A stretch of DNA of 64,000 bases from CAZJFH01 sp964545205. GTDB taxonomy: Bacteria; Pseudomonadota; Alphaproteobacteria; Rhodospirillales; Magnetospirillaceae. Both the position numbers and the translations under genes were made by a program. Shown here in pieces: positions 1-9,734 of the stretch. The notes under the pieces were generated by a model that searched no databases, had not been told where the DNA came from, and saw nothing but the letters and a program-made list of their open reading frames with translations. The stretch is taken from assembly GCA_964545205.1 (NCBI GenBank), contig CAZJFH010000020.1:1-64000 (forward strand). The letters are read 5' to 3'. Position 1 is the stretch's first letter. Each line of letters starts with the position of its first letter.

Positions 1-77
1 TGGCGCACCCGACAGGATTCGAACCTGTGACCTCTGCCTTCGGAGGGCAGCACTCTATCCAGCTGAGCTACGGGTGC
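1..77 (-). tRNA. tRNA-Arg (anticodon CCG)
   Basis: Read on the minus strand this is a complete cloverleaf. The acceptor stem GCACCCG pairs with CGGGTGC, the D-arm contains AGCTCAGCTGGATAGAG, the anticodon stem-loop is CTGCC-CTCCGAA-GGCAG with anticodon CCG, the T-arm is ACAGG-TTCGAAT-CCTGT, and CCA is encoded at the 3' end (bases 1-3). The gene ends exactly at the left window edge. Confidence 0.97.
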
Positions 78-164
78 ATCGCCGGAGGGGCAGATATAGC
101 GTGGGGGCGCGTGCGGCGCAACCGGGTCTTTGGGAGGGGCGGCGCCAAGTCTTGGGATTGTCGG

Positions 165-824
165 TCAGCGGGGCCGCCGTTCGGGGGCCGCCTGGAGCGG
201 TTGCGGTGCGGCGGGCGTGCGGTCGCGTCGCTCGCCGGCTCGCCCGGCCGGGGCCGGCCGCTGGTCGACGAACTTGCCGTCGGCGGCGAACGCCGCGCCG
301 AGCCAGCGGCTCGCCGCGATGAAGCGCTCTCCCTGCGCGGTGAGGCGATAGCCGTCTCCGGCCGCCGTCACGTTGCCGCTGGCCCGCTGTTCGGCGATCC
401 GGCGCTCGACCTGGGCGAAGTCGCGGACATAGCGGTCCATCAGCACCTCGGACAGGCCTTCGGTGGTCCAGACCCGGTCACGCTCCGCGGCCATCGCACC
501 CAACAGAAACACGCTGACCGAGCGGTCGATGGTCACCGGCACCAGCACGAAGAAGGCCAGCGTCAGCCCGGCGCCGAACAGCGATGCCGGAACGACGTCG
601 CGCCCGCGGCCCCATCCCGCGCGCGCCAGGAGCGCCAGCGCCAGCGCGGTGGCCGCGGTGGCGGCGCCCAGGCAGATCAGCCCGCGATAGAAATAGACGC
701 TCTGCCAGCCGCCGAACCCGAGCTGCAGCAGCGCCGCCAGCAGCAGGCAGCACAGCGCCGCGGCACCGACGAACACCGCCACGCTCGAGGCAAGCTCAAC
801 CAGAACGTCTCTCGGCTTGGTCAT
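165..824 (-). CDS. Hypothetical inner-membrane protein with C-terminal helical domain
   Basis: This 219-residue protein starts at the ATG reading MTKPRDV. It has three hydrophobic segments in its first 110 residues (about 9-33, 42-65 and 73-97), then a soluble, charged region of about 80 residues. The part reading VWTTEGLSEVLMDRYV to TAQGERFIAASRWLG resembles a small winged-helix-like fold. The tail is rich in Ala, Pro and Arg. I do not recognise the family. It is divergent from the neighbouring glycosyltransferase gene and could be linked to envelope glycosylation, but that rests on position alone. Confidence 0.6.
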   Translation of the reverse strand: MTKPRDVLVELASSVAVFVGAAALCCLLLAALLQLGFGGWQSVYFYRGLICLGAATAATALALALLARAGWGRGRDVVPASLFGAGLTLAFFVLVPVTIDRSVSVFLLGAMAAERDRVWTTEGLSEVLMDRYVRDFAQVERRIAEQRASGNVTAAGDGYRLTAQGERFIAASRWLGAAFAADGKFVDQRPAPAGRAGERRDRTPAAPQPLQAAPERRPR

Positions 825-1007
825 GGCCGCGGCGTCACTCCCCGTCCTCCGCCGGGGCAGTAGGCCAGAACGGCCGGAGGCGGTCAATGCGCGACGGCAT
901 GCGGACCAGGCTGGCCAGGGGCGCCTGCACGGGCGGCGGCGTCGCGATCTTGCATCGCCGCCCGGGCCGTGCTCCGATTCGGAGGCGGCGGACGAGAGGA
1001 GGCGGCG

Positions 1008-3092
1008 ATGGCAGAGGCGGTACCGGTCGCGCAGGCCCTGGCCCTGGCCGTCGAACGCCACCGTGCCGGGGCGCTGGCCGAGGCCGAGCGGCTGTACCGC
1101 GACGTGTTGCGCCGGGCGCCGCAGCATCCCGCCGCCAGCCGTCTGCTTGGCGCCCTGGTGCTGCGGGCCGGCCGCCCGGAGGAGGCGCTGGTGCTGCTGC
1201 AGGACGCGGTGGCGCTCGCCCCGCGCGACGCCGACGCCCGCAACGACCTCGGCCTGGCGCTGCGCCGCCTCGGCCGGCCCGACGCCGCCGCCGAGTCCTG
1301 TCGCGGCGCGCTGGCGCTGGCGCCCGATCACCCGCAGGCCTGGCTCAATCTCGGCAATGCCTTGAACGACGTCGGTTCGACGGCCGAGGCGCTCGCCTGC
1401 TACCGGCGCGCGGTGGCTCTGCGCCCGGCCTGGGCCGACGCGCACCGCAACCTCGGGCTGGCGCTGCAAGCGGTCGGCGATCCCGTCGAGGCCGCCGCCC
1501 ACCTCCATCGCGCCCTGGCCCTCGGCGCCGAAACGGCGGCGTCGCGCAACGCGCTCGGCGCGGCGCTGCAGGCCTGCGGCCGAAACGACGAGGCGATCGG
1601 CCAGTACCGCCGCGCGCTGGCGCTCGACGGCGGCCTCGCCGCCGCGCACCACAACCTCGGCACCGCCTTGGCGGCGACAGGCCGTTCCGCCGAGGCGATC
1701 GCCTGTCAGCGCCGGGCGCTGGCGGCGGCGCCCGAGCATGCCGGCGCCCGTGCCCAGCTGGCCCATCTGCTGCGCGGCGTCTGCGACTGGGACGCGGCCG
1801 CGGCGGAGGACCGGCGGGTGCTGGCGCTGGTCCGCGCCGGCGCCGCGAAGGTGCCGCCCTTCGTGCTGGTCGCCGCCGGCGCGCCGCCCGCGGACCAGCT
1901 TCGCTGCGCCCGGCAATGGGCGTCGCGGTTCCCGACCGGCTTGGGGCCCGACCACCGCAAGCGCGGATCGGGCGCGAGGCTGCGGCTCGGCTATCTGTCG
2001 GCCGACCTGCACGCCCACGCCACCGCCGTGCTCGCCGCCGAGCTGTTCGAGCGCCACGACCGCGCGCGCTTCGAGGTCGTGGCCTATTCCTGCGGCCCCG
2101 ACGACGGCAGCGACATGCGCCGGCGGCTGGTCGCCGGTTTCGACCGCTTCGTCGACCTGCGCGGCGTCTCGGACCGCCAGGCGGCGGAACGGATCCGCGC
2201 CGACGGGGTCGACATCCTGATCGACCTGAAGGGCCACACCCGGAACGCGCGCAGCGGGATCGTCGCGCTGCGGCCGGCGCCGGTCCAGGCGGCGTGGCTG
2301 GGCTATCCGGGGACGATGGGCGCCGACTTCGTCGACTACGTGATCGGCGACCGTTTCGTCACGCCGATGGACGATCAGCCGCTGTTCGCCGAGCGCATCG
2401 TGCAGTTGCCCGACAGCTACCAGCCCAACGACACCCGGCGCGCCGTCGGCGAGCCGCCGAGCCGCGCCGCCTGCGGCCTGCCCGAGGACGGCTTCGTGTT
2501 CTGCGCCTTCCACGCCGCCTGGAAGACCGCGCCGGCCGTGTTCGCGGTCTGGATGCGGCTGCTCGAGGCCGTGCCGGGTTCGGTCCTGTGGCTGCTCCGC
2601 CCGGAGGATCCGGGGCCGGCAAACCTGCTGCGCGCCGCCGCCGGCCACGGCGTCGCGCCCGAGCGGATCGTCTTCGCGCCGCGGCTGGACACGGCGGCGC
2701 ATCTCGCCCGCCACCGCCGCGCCGATCTGTTCCTCGACACCCTGCCGTACAACGGCCACACCACGGTCTCCGACGCGCTGTGGGCCGGATTGCCGGTGGT
2801 GACCTGCCGCGGCGAGAGCTTCGCCGGCCGGGTGGGGACCAGCCTGCTGCACGCCGCCGGCCTGCCCGAGCTGGCGGTCGGCGCGCTGGCGGAATACGAG
2901 GCGCTGGCGCTCGGTCTCGCCGCCGACCCCGGGCGTCTGGCCGGGCTGCGCGCGCGGCTGGCGGCGGCGCGCGCGGCCGCGCCGCTGTTCGATGCCGGGC
3001 GCTTCGCCGCCGGCCTCGAATCGGCCTTCGAGACCATGTGGCGCCGGCACGCGGACGGCCTGCCGCCGAAGGGCTTCGCCGTGGCGCCCTGA
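1008..3092 (+). CDS. TPR-containing O-linked N-acetylglucosamine transferase (SPINDLY/OGT-like)
   Basis: The 694-residue protein has about ten TPR units in residues 1-310 (repeats of the type A..LN.G.AL...G...EA). A C-terminal Glyco_transf_41 region follows from about residue 330, with motifs such as LGYLSADLHAHA, DILIDLKGHTRNAR, QAAWLGYPGTMG, DYVIGDRF and LDTLPYNGHTT. Enzymes of this family transfer a sugar, usually GlcNAc, from a UDP donor to Ser/Thr of proteins in the cytoplasm. The start at 1008 is chosen because AGAGGAGG lies just upstream; an earlier in-frame ATG at 969 lacks a ribosome site. The target protein is unknown. Confidence 0.88.
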   Translation: MAEAVPVAQALALAVERHRAGALAEAERLYRDVLRRAPQHPAASRLLGALVLRAGRPEEALVLLQDAVALAPRDADARNDLGLALRRLGRPDAAAESCRGALALAPDHPQAWLNLGNALNDVGSTAEALACYRRAVALRPAWADAHRNLGLALQAVGDPVEAAAHLHRALALGAETAASRNALGAALQACGRNDEAIGQYRRALALDGGLAAAHHNLGTALAATGRSAEAIACQRRALAAAPEHAGARAQLAHLLRGVCDWDAAAAEDRRVLALVRAGAAKVPPFVLVAAGAPPADQLRCARQWASRFPTGLGPDHRKRGSGARLRLGYLSADLHAHATAVLAAELFERHDRARFEVVAYSCGPDDGSDMRRRLVAGFDRFVDLRGVSDRQAAERIRADGVDILIDLKGHTRNARSGIVALRPAPVQAAWLGYPGTMGADFVDYVIGDRFVTPMDDQPLFAERIVQLPDSYQPNDTRRAVGEPPSRAACGLPEDGFVFCAFHAAWKTAPAVFAVWMRLLEAVPGSVLWLLRPEDPGPANLLRAAAGHGVAPERIVFAPRLDTAAHLARHRRADLFLDTLPYNGHTTVSDALWAGLPVVTCRGESFAGRVGTSLLHAAGLPELAVGALAEYEALALGLAADPGRLAGLRARLAAARAAAPLFDAGRFAAGLESAFETMWRRHADGLPPKGFAVAP

Positions 3093-3093
3093 G

Positions 3094-4071
3094 TCAGCGC
3101 GGCATTTCGGCGCTTTGCGTCGGGGAGTCGCGCCGCAGGCGCCGCTGCAGCGGCTTCGCCAGTTGCGGCGCCATCTCGATCATGCCGATCATCATCTCGC
3201 GGGCCTGGGCGCGGCGATGCGGTTCGGGATCGACCATCGCCGTGCGCGCCAGCCAGTAGGCGGCCTCGAGCGCCGCGCGTTCGTCCATGTGGCTGCTGCC
3301 CGGCTCGAAGCCCCTGTCGAACCAGTACTTGGCCAGCAGCGCCGGCGCCAGCGGCTGGCCGCCTTTGGCGGCTTCGAGCAGCCAGTCGGCGGCGGCGTCG
3401 CGATTGCGCGGCATGCCGTCGCCGTTCCAGTGCATCAGGCCGTAGTTCAGCGCGGCGGCGGCATCGCCGTTCTCGGCGGCGGCGCGCAACCACCGCGCCG
3501 CCTCGGCGAAGTCGCGGTGCTCGCCGGGCAGCAGGTACATGCGGCCGAGATCGGCCTGGGCGGCGACGACGCCGGCGGCTGCGTCGCGGCGGCACAGTTC
3601 CAGCGCCCTCGGCCGGTCGTGCGGCACGCCCTGGCCCTCCCAGTACTGGTTGCCGAGCGCGCAGGCCGACATCGGGAAGCCGGCGTCGGCGGCGCGGCGG
3701 TAGAGCTCGGCCGAACGCGCGTGGTCGCGCGGCCGGCCCTCGCCGCGGTGGAAGCAGGTCGCCAGATCGTGGGCGCCTTCCGGCTCGCTGTCGGCGGCGC
3801 GTTCGAACAGGTCGCAGGCGCGCGCCTTGTCGACGGCGACGCCGTCGCCGATCCACAGCATGCCGCCGAGCAGCAGCGCCGAGCGCGGCGAACATTCGGC
3901 CAGCGGTTCCAGAAGCCGGGCGGCGCTGGCGGGACCGGCATCGGCCAGCGCGGCGCGCGCCTCGGCGCCGGCGGCGCCGCTCCAGCCGCAGGCGTCGTCG
4001 TCGGCGGCGGCAGGCATCGCGGCGATCGTCGCGGCGAGCAGGAGCGGGGTGGCGAGGGCGAGCGGACGCAT
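3094..4071 (-). CDS. Sel1-repeat (TPR-like) secreted protein
   Basis: The 325-residue protein begins with a Sec signal peptide (MRPLALATPLLLAATIAAMPAAA). It continues with about six to seven Sel1-like repeats, recognisable from A..LY..AADAGFP.S...LG..Y..G.GV..D..RA and DFAEAARWLRAAAENGDAAAA. Sel1 proteins are alpha-solenoid scaffolds, often periplasmic in Proteobacteria. The gene converges on the OGT gene with one base between the stop codons. No catalytic motif is visible. Confidence 0.85.
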   Translation of the reverse strand: MRPLALATPLLLAATIAAMPAAADDDACGWSGAAGAEARAALADAGPASAARLLEPLAECSPRSALLLGGMLWIGDGVAVDKARACDLFERAADSEPEGAHDLATCFHRGEGRPRDHARSAELYRRAADAGFPMSACALGNQYWEGQGVPHDRPRALELCRRDAAAGVVAAQADLGRMYLLPGEHRDFAEAARWLRAAAENGDAAAALNYGLMHWNGDGMPRNRDAAADWLLEAAKGGQPLAPALLAKYWFDRGFEPGSSHMDERAALEAAYWLARTAMVDPEPHRRAQAREMMIGMIEMAPQLAKPLQRRLRRDSPTQSAEMPR

Positions 4072-4113
4072 GGCGGGGCTCCGGTCTGGGGCGGCCCCGC
4101 CGGGCGCGGGGCC

Positions 4114-4524
4114 CTAAAGCAACATGTAGGTGCTGGTGGCGCGCGCGACAGGCTTGTCCAATTGGCCGGTATGCAGGGTCACTTCGCCATAGACGACCTG
4201 CTTGCCCATCCGGATCACCCGCGCCACCGCGTGCAGCGGCGCGTCCGAGGCCGGCCGCAGGAAGGCCGTCGACTGGTTGACCGTGGTCATCGGGCGGAAG
4301 CCGCCGGCGGCGGCCGCGACCGCGAACACCATGGCGGTGTCGGCCAGCGCCATCATCGCCTGCCCGCAGACCGTGCCGCCGATCCGGTTCAGCCGCTCGG
4401 ACGGCGGCACGGTCAGGGTGGCGGAACCGTCGTCCAGGGCGGTCACCGCGATGTCCATCTCGCGGATCCAGGGGGCGAAGGCCTCGTTCAGCAGGCGCTG
4501 GGCGTCGTCGGCGGTGAACGGCAT
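4114..4524 (-). CDS. PaaI-family hotdog thioesterase
   Basis: This 136-residue protein has the hotdog layout of PaaI-type acyl-CoA thioesterases. An N-terminal helix is followed by SERLNRIGGTVCGQAMMALADTAM (the catalytic helix with conserved G and D), then TTVNQSTAFLRPA and VARVIRMGKQVVYGEV. Such enzymes hydrolyse aromatic or short-chain acyl-CoA esters in the cytosol. The substrate cannot be read from sequence. The ATG at 4524 is the first start that gives the usual family length. Confidence 0.85.
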   Translation of the reverse strand: MPFTADDAQRLLNEAFAPWIREMDIAVTALDDGSATLTVPPSERLNRIGGTVCGQAMMALADTAMVFAVAAAAGGFRPMTTVNQSTAFLRPASDAPLHAVARVIRMGKQVVYGEVTLHTGQLDKPVARATSTYMLL

Positions 4525-4629
4525 CGATGATCTCCGGTCGTGGGCGGCCCAGCATGCCAGCGGCGGCCGTTGCCGCAAACCCGGCGGATGGTATGCTCGG
4601 CGGCAAAAACGCGACGCGGGAGGAAAACG

Positions 4630-5838
<1,209 letters not shown>

Positions 5839-5871
5839 GGGTAAACCCGGGGCAGCGACAGGGGGGGAGAG

Positions 5872-6453
5872 ATGAAGCGCATCTGCGTCTACTGCGGCTC
5901 GAGCCGCGGCAACCGCGAGGTCTATCGCGAGGCGGCCTCCAGCCTCGGGCGGCGGCTGGCGGAGCGCGGCCTCGGCGTCGTCTACGGCGGCGGCAATGTC
6001 GGGCTGATGGGGCTGGTCGCCCAGGCGGCGCTCGACGCCGGCGGCGAGGTGATCGGGGTGATCCCCGAGGCGCTGATGAAGCTCGAGGTCGGCAATCTCG
6101 ACCTGACCAAGCTCCACGTCGTCGCCTCGATGCACGAGCGCAAGGCGCTGATGGCCGACCTTTCCGACGGCTTCCTCGCGCTGCCCGGCGGCATCGGCAC
6201 CATGGAGGAGATGTTCGAGACCTGGACCTGGGGCCAGCTCGGCTATCACCGCAAGCCGCTGGCCCTGCTCGACATCGCCGGCTACTTCACCAAGCTCGAC
6301 GGCTTCATCGACCACATGGTCGAGGAAGGCTTCCTGCAGCCGCACCACCGCGCCTACCTGATGATCGGCGCGGACGCCGACGCGCTGCTCGACCGGTTCC
6401 TCGACTACGTGCCGCCGCCGACCAAGCACTGGATCGACCGGAATCAGACGTAA
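5872..6453 (+). CDS. LOG family protein (TIGR00730, Rossmann fold)
   Basis: The 193-residue protein matches the LOG family. The N-terminus reads KRICVYCGSSRGN, a glycine-rich segment reads VYGGGNVGLMG, and the hallmark PGGxGTxxE motif appears as LPGGIGTMEEMFETWTW. LOG enzymes hydrolyse nucleoside 5'-monophosphates (cytokinin riboside monophosphates, or AMP) to base and ribose 5-phosphate. Length is normal. It follows the MFS gene by 33 bases with a GGGGGGAGAG ribosome site, so co-transcription is likely. Confidence 0.92.
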   Translation: MKRICVYCGSSRGNREVYREAASSLGRRLAERGLGVVYGGGNVGLMGLVAQAALDAGGEVIGVIPEALMKLEVGNLDLTKLHVVASMHERKALMADLSDGFLALPGGIGTMEEMFETWTWGQLGYHRKPLALLDIAGYFTKLDGFIDHMVEEGFLQPHHRAYLMIGADADALLDRFLDYVPPPTKHWIDRNQT

Positions 6454-6455
6454 TT

Positions 6456-6574
6456 TTTCCCCCTCGCCGGGCGGGCGCTCCGCGCCCTTGGCCGCCGCCG
6501 CAATGGCGGCTGGAGGTTTCCCCCTCGCCGGGCGGGCGCTCCGCGCCCTTGGCCGCCGCAATGGCGGCTGGAGG
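6456..6574. repeat. Tandem direct repeat, two copies of about 60 bp
   Basis: Unit 1 (6456-6516) and unit 2 (6517-6574) are identical except for one missing CGC triplet in unit 2. Each contains CCCCTCGCCGGGCGGGCGCT and an internal inverted repeat (GGCCGCC...AATGGCGGC). They lie between the LOG gene and coq7, just before a strong hairpin. They look like an intergenic repeat family of high-GC alphaproteobacteria, not coding sequence. Confidence 0.8.
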
Positions 6575-6583
6575 GCGCGGTCT

Positions 6584-6607
6584 CCCTCTCCCGCCTGCGG
6601 GAGAGGG
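6584..6607. terminator. Bidirectional hairpin between convergent LOG and coq7 genes
   Basis: CCCTCTCCCGC (6584-6594) pairs perfectly with GCGGGAGAGGG (6597-6607), an 11-bp stem with a minimal loop. It sits between two convergent genes and could end transcripts from both sides. No clear T-tract follows. The same sequence type occurs as a dispersed intergenic repeat in many high-GC genomes, so terminator function is inferred. Confidence 0.5.
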
Positions 6608-6653
6608 CCGGGGTGAGGGTGTCCTTACGGCCGCAGGCCGGATATGGGCCGCC

Positions 6654-7211
6654 TCAGATCCGCTCCGACAGCCAGATCGCCAGCCGCGAGCCGGCCTTTA
6701 TCGCGCCGGTCAGCAGGGGATAGGCCGGCGCGTCCTCGGCGCCGTGGGCGAGGCCGGTGTCGCGGTGCTCGACTTCCTCGGCGCGGAATTCCTCGACGGT
6801 GGCGCGCAGATCCGCCTCGTCGTCGCCGAGCTGTGCGGCCTGGCGGGCGTAGTGCTCGTCGATGACCTCCTCGATCGCCACCGTGCAGGCCATCGCGGCG
6901 CGCGGGCCGAGCAGGGCGCTGCCGGCGCCCAGCGCGAAGCCGGCGGCGTGCCACAGCGGCGACAGCAGGGTCGGGCGCACGCGGCGCTCGGCCACCAGCC
7001 GGTCGAAGGTCTCCAGGTGACGCTTCTCCTGCTCGGCCATCCGCCGCAGCACCGGCGCCGCCGCCGTCCGGCCGAGCACGGCGAGCTGGCCCTCGTAGAT
7101 GCGCACCGCGCCGTATTCGCCGGCCTGATCGACGCGGATCATGCGCGCGATCGTCTGCTCGCGGGTGGGGTCGCCGGGCATGCGCCCGGCCGCGGTGCGG
7201 CGGGAGGTCAT
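6654..7211 (-). CDS. coq7: Demethoxyubiquinone hydroxylase (Coq7)
   Basis: This 185-residue protein is a Coq7-type diiron monooxygenase that hydroxylates demethoxyubiquinol in ubiquinone synthesis at the inner membrane. It shows the two ExxH half-sites of the four-helix bundle: VDQAGEYGAVRIYEGQ with EQEKRHLETF, then IEEVIDEHY with EEVEHRDTG. The start at 7211 is preferred over 7229 because only it has an upstream AGGAG. The dsbB stop lies four bases before it, so the two are probably transcribed together. Confidence 0.93.
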   Translation of the reverse strand: MTSRRTAAGRMPGDPTREQTIARMIRVDQAGEYGAVRIYEGQLAVLGRTAAAPVLRRMAEQEKRHLETFDRLVAERRVRPTLLSPLWHAAGFALGAGSALLGPRAAMACTVAIEEVIDEHYARQAAQLGDDEADLRATVEEFRAEEVEHRDTGLAHGAEDAPAYPLLTGAIKAGSRLAIWLSERI

Positions 7212-7215
7212 CGGC

Positions 7216-7710
7216 TCAGCTCCTGTCATGGAACAGGCGGTGGCCGCCCCACAGCGCGGCCGCGGCCAGCACCAGCGAGAACGGCACGTTCATCATCGCC
7301 ATGGTGATGCCGAACAGCGACCACGGCGGCTCGTCGCAGCGCGCCTCGACCGGCTGGCGCATCGCTTCCAGCAGGGTGGCCGCGTCCGACGAGACGGCGA
7401 CCGCGCCGCCGCCGCATTCGGCGGTGCCGGCCCACCAGTGCTGCTCGACGCCGGTGTGGAAGACGGCGATGCCGGCGTTGACCAGCAGCGCCAGCCCAGC
7501 CAGGCCGAGCAGCACGCCGCGGCCGCGCCGGCCGACGAAGGGCAGCAGCGCCGCCAGACCCAGCGCCGCGCCGATCGCGAACGGCACGCGCTGATACAGG
7601 CACAGGATGCACGGCTGCAGGCCGAAGCCGTACTGGGCGATCCAGGCGGCGATCAGCGCCGCCAGGCAGACGGCGGCCAGCGCCGCGGGATAGAGGGTGC
7701 GAGCGGTCAT
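7216..7710 (-). CDS. dsbB: Disulfide bond formation protein B
   Basis: The 164-residue membrane protein has four hydrophobic helices and the DsbB quinone-reactive motif LQPCILCLYQR (CxxC) after TM1. The second periplasmic cysteine pair is at ECGGG and ARCDEPPW. DsbB reoxidises DsbA and passes electrons to ubiquinone. The ATG at 7710 is used; a GTG at 7719 is possible. It lies between a DedA-type gene (15-base gap) and coq7 (4-base gap), forming a three-gene leftward unit. Confidence 0.93.
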   Translation of the reverse strand: MTARTLYPAALAAVCLAALIAAWIAQYGFGLQPCILCLYQRVPFAIGAALGLAALLPFVGRRGRGVLLGLAGLALLVNAGIAVFHTGVEQHWWAGTAECGGGAVAVSSDAATLLEAMRQPVEARCDEPPWSLFGITMAMMNVPFSLVLAAAALWGGHRLFHDRS

Positions 7711-7725
7711 GGGCCGCACTCTAGC

Positions 7726-8304
7726 TCACAACAGCTTGATCGCGAAGAACCCGCCGACCAGCGCCACGGTGAACGCGGCGGTGACCATGCCGAGGCGCCG
7801 CTCGATGAAGTCGCGGATCGGCGGCCCGAACTTCCACAGCAGCGCGGCGACCAGGAAGAACCGCGCGCCGCGGGCCAGCACCGAGGCGACGGCGAAGGTG
7901 GCGACGTCGAGCCCGGTGACACCGGCGGTGATGGTGATCAGCTTGTAGGGCACCGGCGTGAAGCCGGCGATCAGCACGGCCAGGAAGCCGCCGGCGTTGA
8001 AGGTGTCCTGGAAGCGGGCGAACTCGGCGCCGAGGTGGTAGGTCTCGACGATCCACTGCCCGACCGAATCGAACAGGAACATGCCGATCGCATAGCCGAA
8101 GAAGCCGCCGACCACCGACGCGAGCGTGCAGACGCCGGCGTAGACCCAGGCGCGGGCGCGCCGGGCCAGCACCATCGGGATCAGCATCACGTCGGGCGGG
8201 ATGGGAAACACCGAGCTCTCGATGAAGGACACCAGAGCCAACCACCAAACAGCCAGCCGATGCCCGGCCAGACGCATGGTCCAATCGTAGAGGCTGCGCA
8301 GCAT
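7726..8304 (-). CDS. YqaA-type DedA/VTT family membrane protein
   Basis: The 192-residue protein shows the VTT/DedA features: an N-terminal amphipathic segment MLRSLYDWTMRLAGH, then SFIESSVFPIPPDVMLIPM (the re-entrant loop with conserved E and P) and GGFLAVLIAGFTPVPYKLITITAGVTG. DedA-superfamily proteins act as lipid flippases or scramblases and affect membrane charge homeostasis. Length and motifs fit the YqaA subgroup. It is the first gene of the leftward yqaA-dsbB-coq7 run. Confidence 0.87.
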   Translation of the reverse strand: MLRSLYDWTMRLAGHRLAVWWLALVSFIESSVFPIPPDVMLIPMVLARRARAWVYAGVCTLASVVGGFFGYAIGMFLFDSVGQWIVETYHLGAEFARFQDTFNAGGFLAVLIAGFTPVPYKLITITAGVTGLDVATFAVASVLARGARFFLVAALLWKFGPPIRDFIERRLGMVTAAFTVALVGGFFAIKLL

Positions 8305-8447
8305 CGCCGATCCGTTCAGACTGAGATGCGCTTTCGTAGCAGGCGGCGGTTACCGGAGCAATAACACGGGCGCCAGCCGGCGCCCGACCGCAAAGCCCAT
8401 TGACCACCCGGCCGCCTGCTCTAATATCGCAAGCCTTCCGGCCCGGT

Positions 8448-8533
8448 GCCCCAGTGGCGGAATGGTAGACGCGGCAGACTCAAAATCTGTTGCCGGCAAC
8501 GGCGTGCTGGTTCGAGTCCGGCCTGGGGCACCA
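8448..8533 (+). tRNA. tRNA-Leu (anticodon CAA)
   Basis: The gene folds as a class II tRNA. The acceptor stem GCCCCAG pairs with CTGGGGC. The anticodon arm is GCAGA-CTCAAAA-TCTGT, giving CAA. A long variable arm (TGCCGGCAACGGCG) follows, the T-arm is GCTGG-TTCGAGT-CCGGC, and CCA is encoded at the end. Confidence 0.96.
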
Positions 8534-8562
8534 ATCTTTTCAGAGGGTTACGGAACATTCGA

Positions 8563-8692
8563 ATGGCCGCGAATGCGGCCATCATGATTCATGCGCGACG
8601 CCGTTCTGGAGCCGCCCCGGGGACCGGTCGCCCGCATGGCTCGGGGGTTCGAGCCGGCGGGCGACCGGCGGGGGGACGTCGCTTCCGACGTC
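8563..8692. other. Three consecutive perfect hairpins downstream of tRNA-Leu
   Basis: The 8534-8762 gap holds no gene but has three perfect stems. One is ATGGCCGC/GCGGCCAT (8563-8570 and 8575-8582, 4-nt loop). The second is CCGGTCGCCCGC/GCGGGCGACCGG (8624-8635 and 8657-8668) with an inner GGCTCG/CGAGCC stem (8638-8643 and 8650-8655). The third is GACGTCG/CGACGTC (8675-8681 and 8686-8692). They may terminate or process the tRNA transcript and that of the convergent hydrolase gene, or form a small structured RNA. Confidence 0.5.
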
Positions 8693-8762
8693 ATGACGAT
8701 GGCCGACGGATGTCTCCGAAGTTTGTCGGCGGCGGGCGAATTCGTGACAAAGGGTTTCGGCG

Positions 8763-9662
8763 TCAATTCCCGACGAAGGCGGCGATCGCCTCCGCCGCCT
8801 CGTCGGCCGAGAAATCGAGGAACATGTGATCCGAATCCTCGATCACGACCAGACCGACGCGCTTGCCGTCGGCCAGCGGCCTCACCGCCTCGGGCAGGCC
8901 GGTGACCACCTGGTCGTTGCCGGCGGCGATCACCAGTGTCGGCCGGGTGATCCTGGCCAGCAGCGTCGGCGTGTCCCGGCGCGGTTCGGGCGCGTAGTAA
9001 CCGAGAAAGGCTTCGGCGGTGACGCGCGCCGCCGGGCAGTAGATGAAGTCGACGCCGGCCATCTCGTGCCGGCGCTTGCCGGCCTCGGCCAGGAGGGTGG
9101 CCTGCTTCAGCACGTCGTCGAGGTTCTTGCCGTAGCGTTTCCGGTAGGCGGCTGCCTCCGCGTCGGCGTCCCAGCGCATCGGCGCCACCAGGATCAGCCG
9201 CTCGATCGCGGCGTCGCGGCGCTCGGCGGCGTACCAGGCGGCCTGATTGCCGCCGCGGGAATGGCCGAGCAGACTGATCGGACCGGCGCCCGCGTCTTCG
9301 AGCCACCGGATCCAGGCGGCGATCTCGTCGACGGCATCGGCGTGCCGATGCCGGTGCGGCTTGGCGCAGTCGTACATGCCGGTGCGCTGGTCCAGGCCCA
9401 GAGTCAGGGTGATCGCCAAGCTGTTGAGCCCGCGTTCGGAGAGGCCGGACTGCAGTGCCCGCATGATCTCCATGCGGCCATGCGCCAGGGTGCCGTGGAC
9501 CATCAGAACGATGCCGTCGGCCAGGCTCTTGTTCTCCGCGGTGACGAGATGGCCGTTGGCGGTGATCCCGCCGACTTCGATTTCGATCGCCTGTTCCGCC
9601 GCCAGCGCCGGCGACACGACGAGCGCGGCGGCTGCGACGCCGGCCCGGATTGTTCTCAGCAT
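8763..9662 (-). CDS. Secreted alpha/beta hydrolase
   Basis: The 299-residue protein carries a Sec signal peptide (MLRTIRAGVAAAALVVSPALA) and an alpha/beta-hydrolase fold. Visible features are the oxyanion strand VLMVHGTLAHGRME, the nucleophile elbow LLGHSRGGNQAAW (Ser in GHSRGG), and a late acid/histidine pair in VIEDSDHMFLDF. It should act in the periplasm on an ester, possibly a lipid or thioester. Its promoter contains the same inverted repeat as the nearby sulfur operons, which suggests control by the adjacent ArsR-rhodanese regulator. Confidence 0.85.
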   Translation of the reverse strand: MLRTIRAGVAAAALVVSPALAAEQAIEIEVGGITANGHLVTAENKSLADGIVLMVHGTLAHGRMEIMRALQSGLSERGLNSLAITLTLGLDQRTGMYDCAKPHRHRHADAVDEIAAWIRWLEDAGAGPISLLGHSRGGNQAAWYAAERRDAAIERLILVAPMRWDADAEAAAYRKRYGKNLDDVLKQATLLAEAGKRRHEMAGVDFIYCPAARVTAEAFLGYYAPEPRRDTPTLLARITRPTLVIAAGNDQVVTGLPEAVRPLADGKRVGLVVIEDSDHMFLDFSADEAAEAIAAFVGN

Positions 9663-9734
9663 GTCATTTCCTCCCTTGCTGCCGTCTGAGCGGCATTCGA
9701 GACGGGAGAAGCATCGCCGCCGGCGCCCTATAAT

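Noticed and set aside
165..3050. 961-residue open frame antisense to the O-GlcNAc transferase
   Set aside because: Only its last 219 codons (165-824) have protein-like character. The rest mirrors the TPR gene on the other strand, an effect of high GC, and is low-complexity Arg/Gly/Ala.
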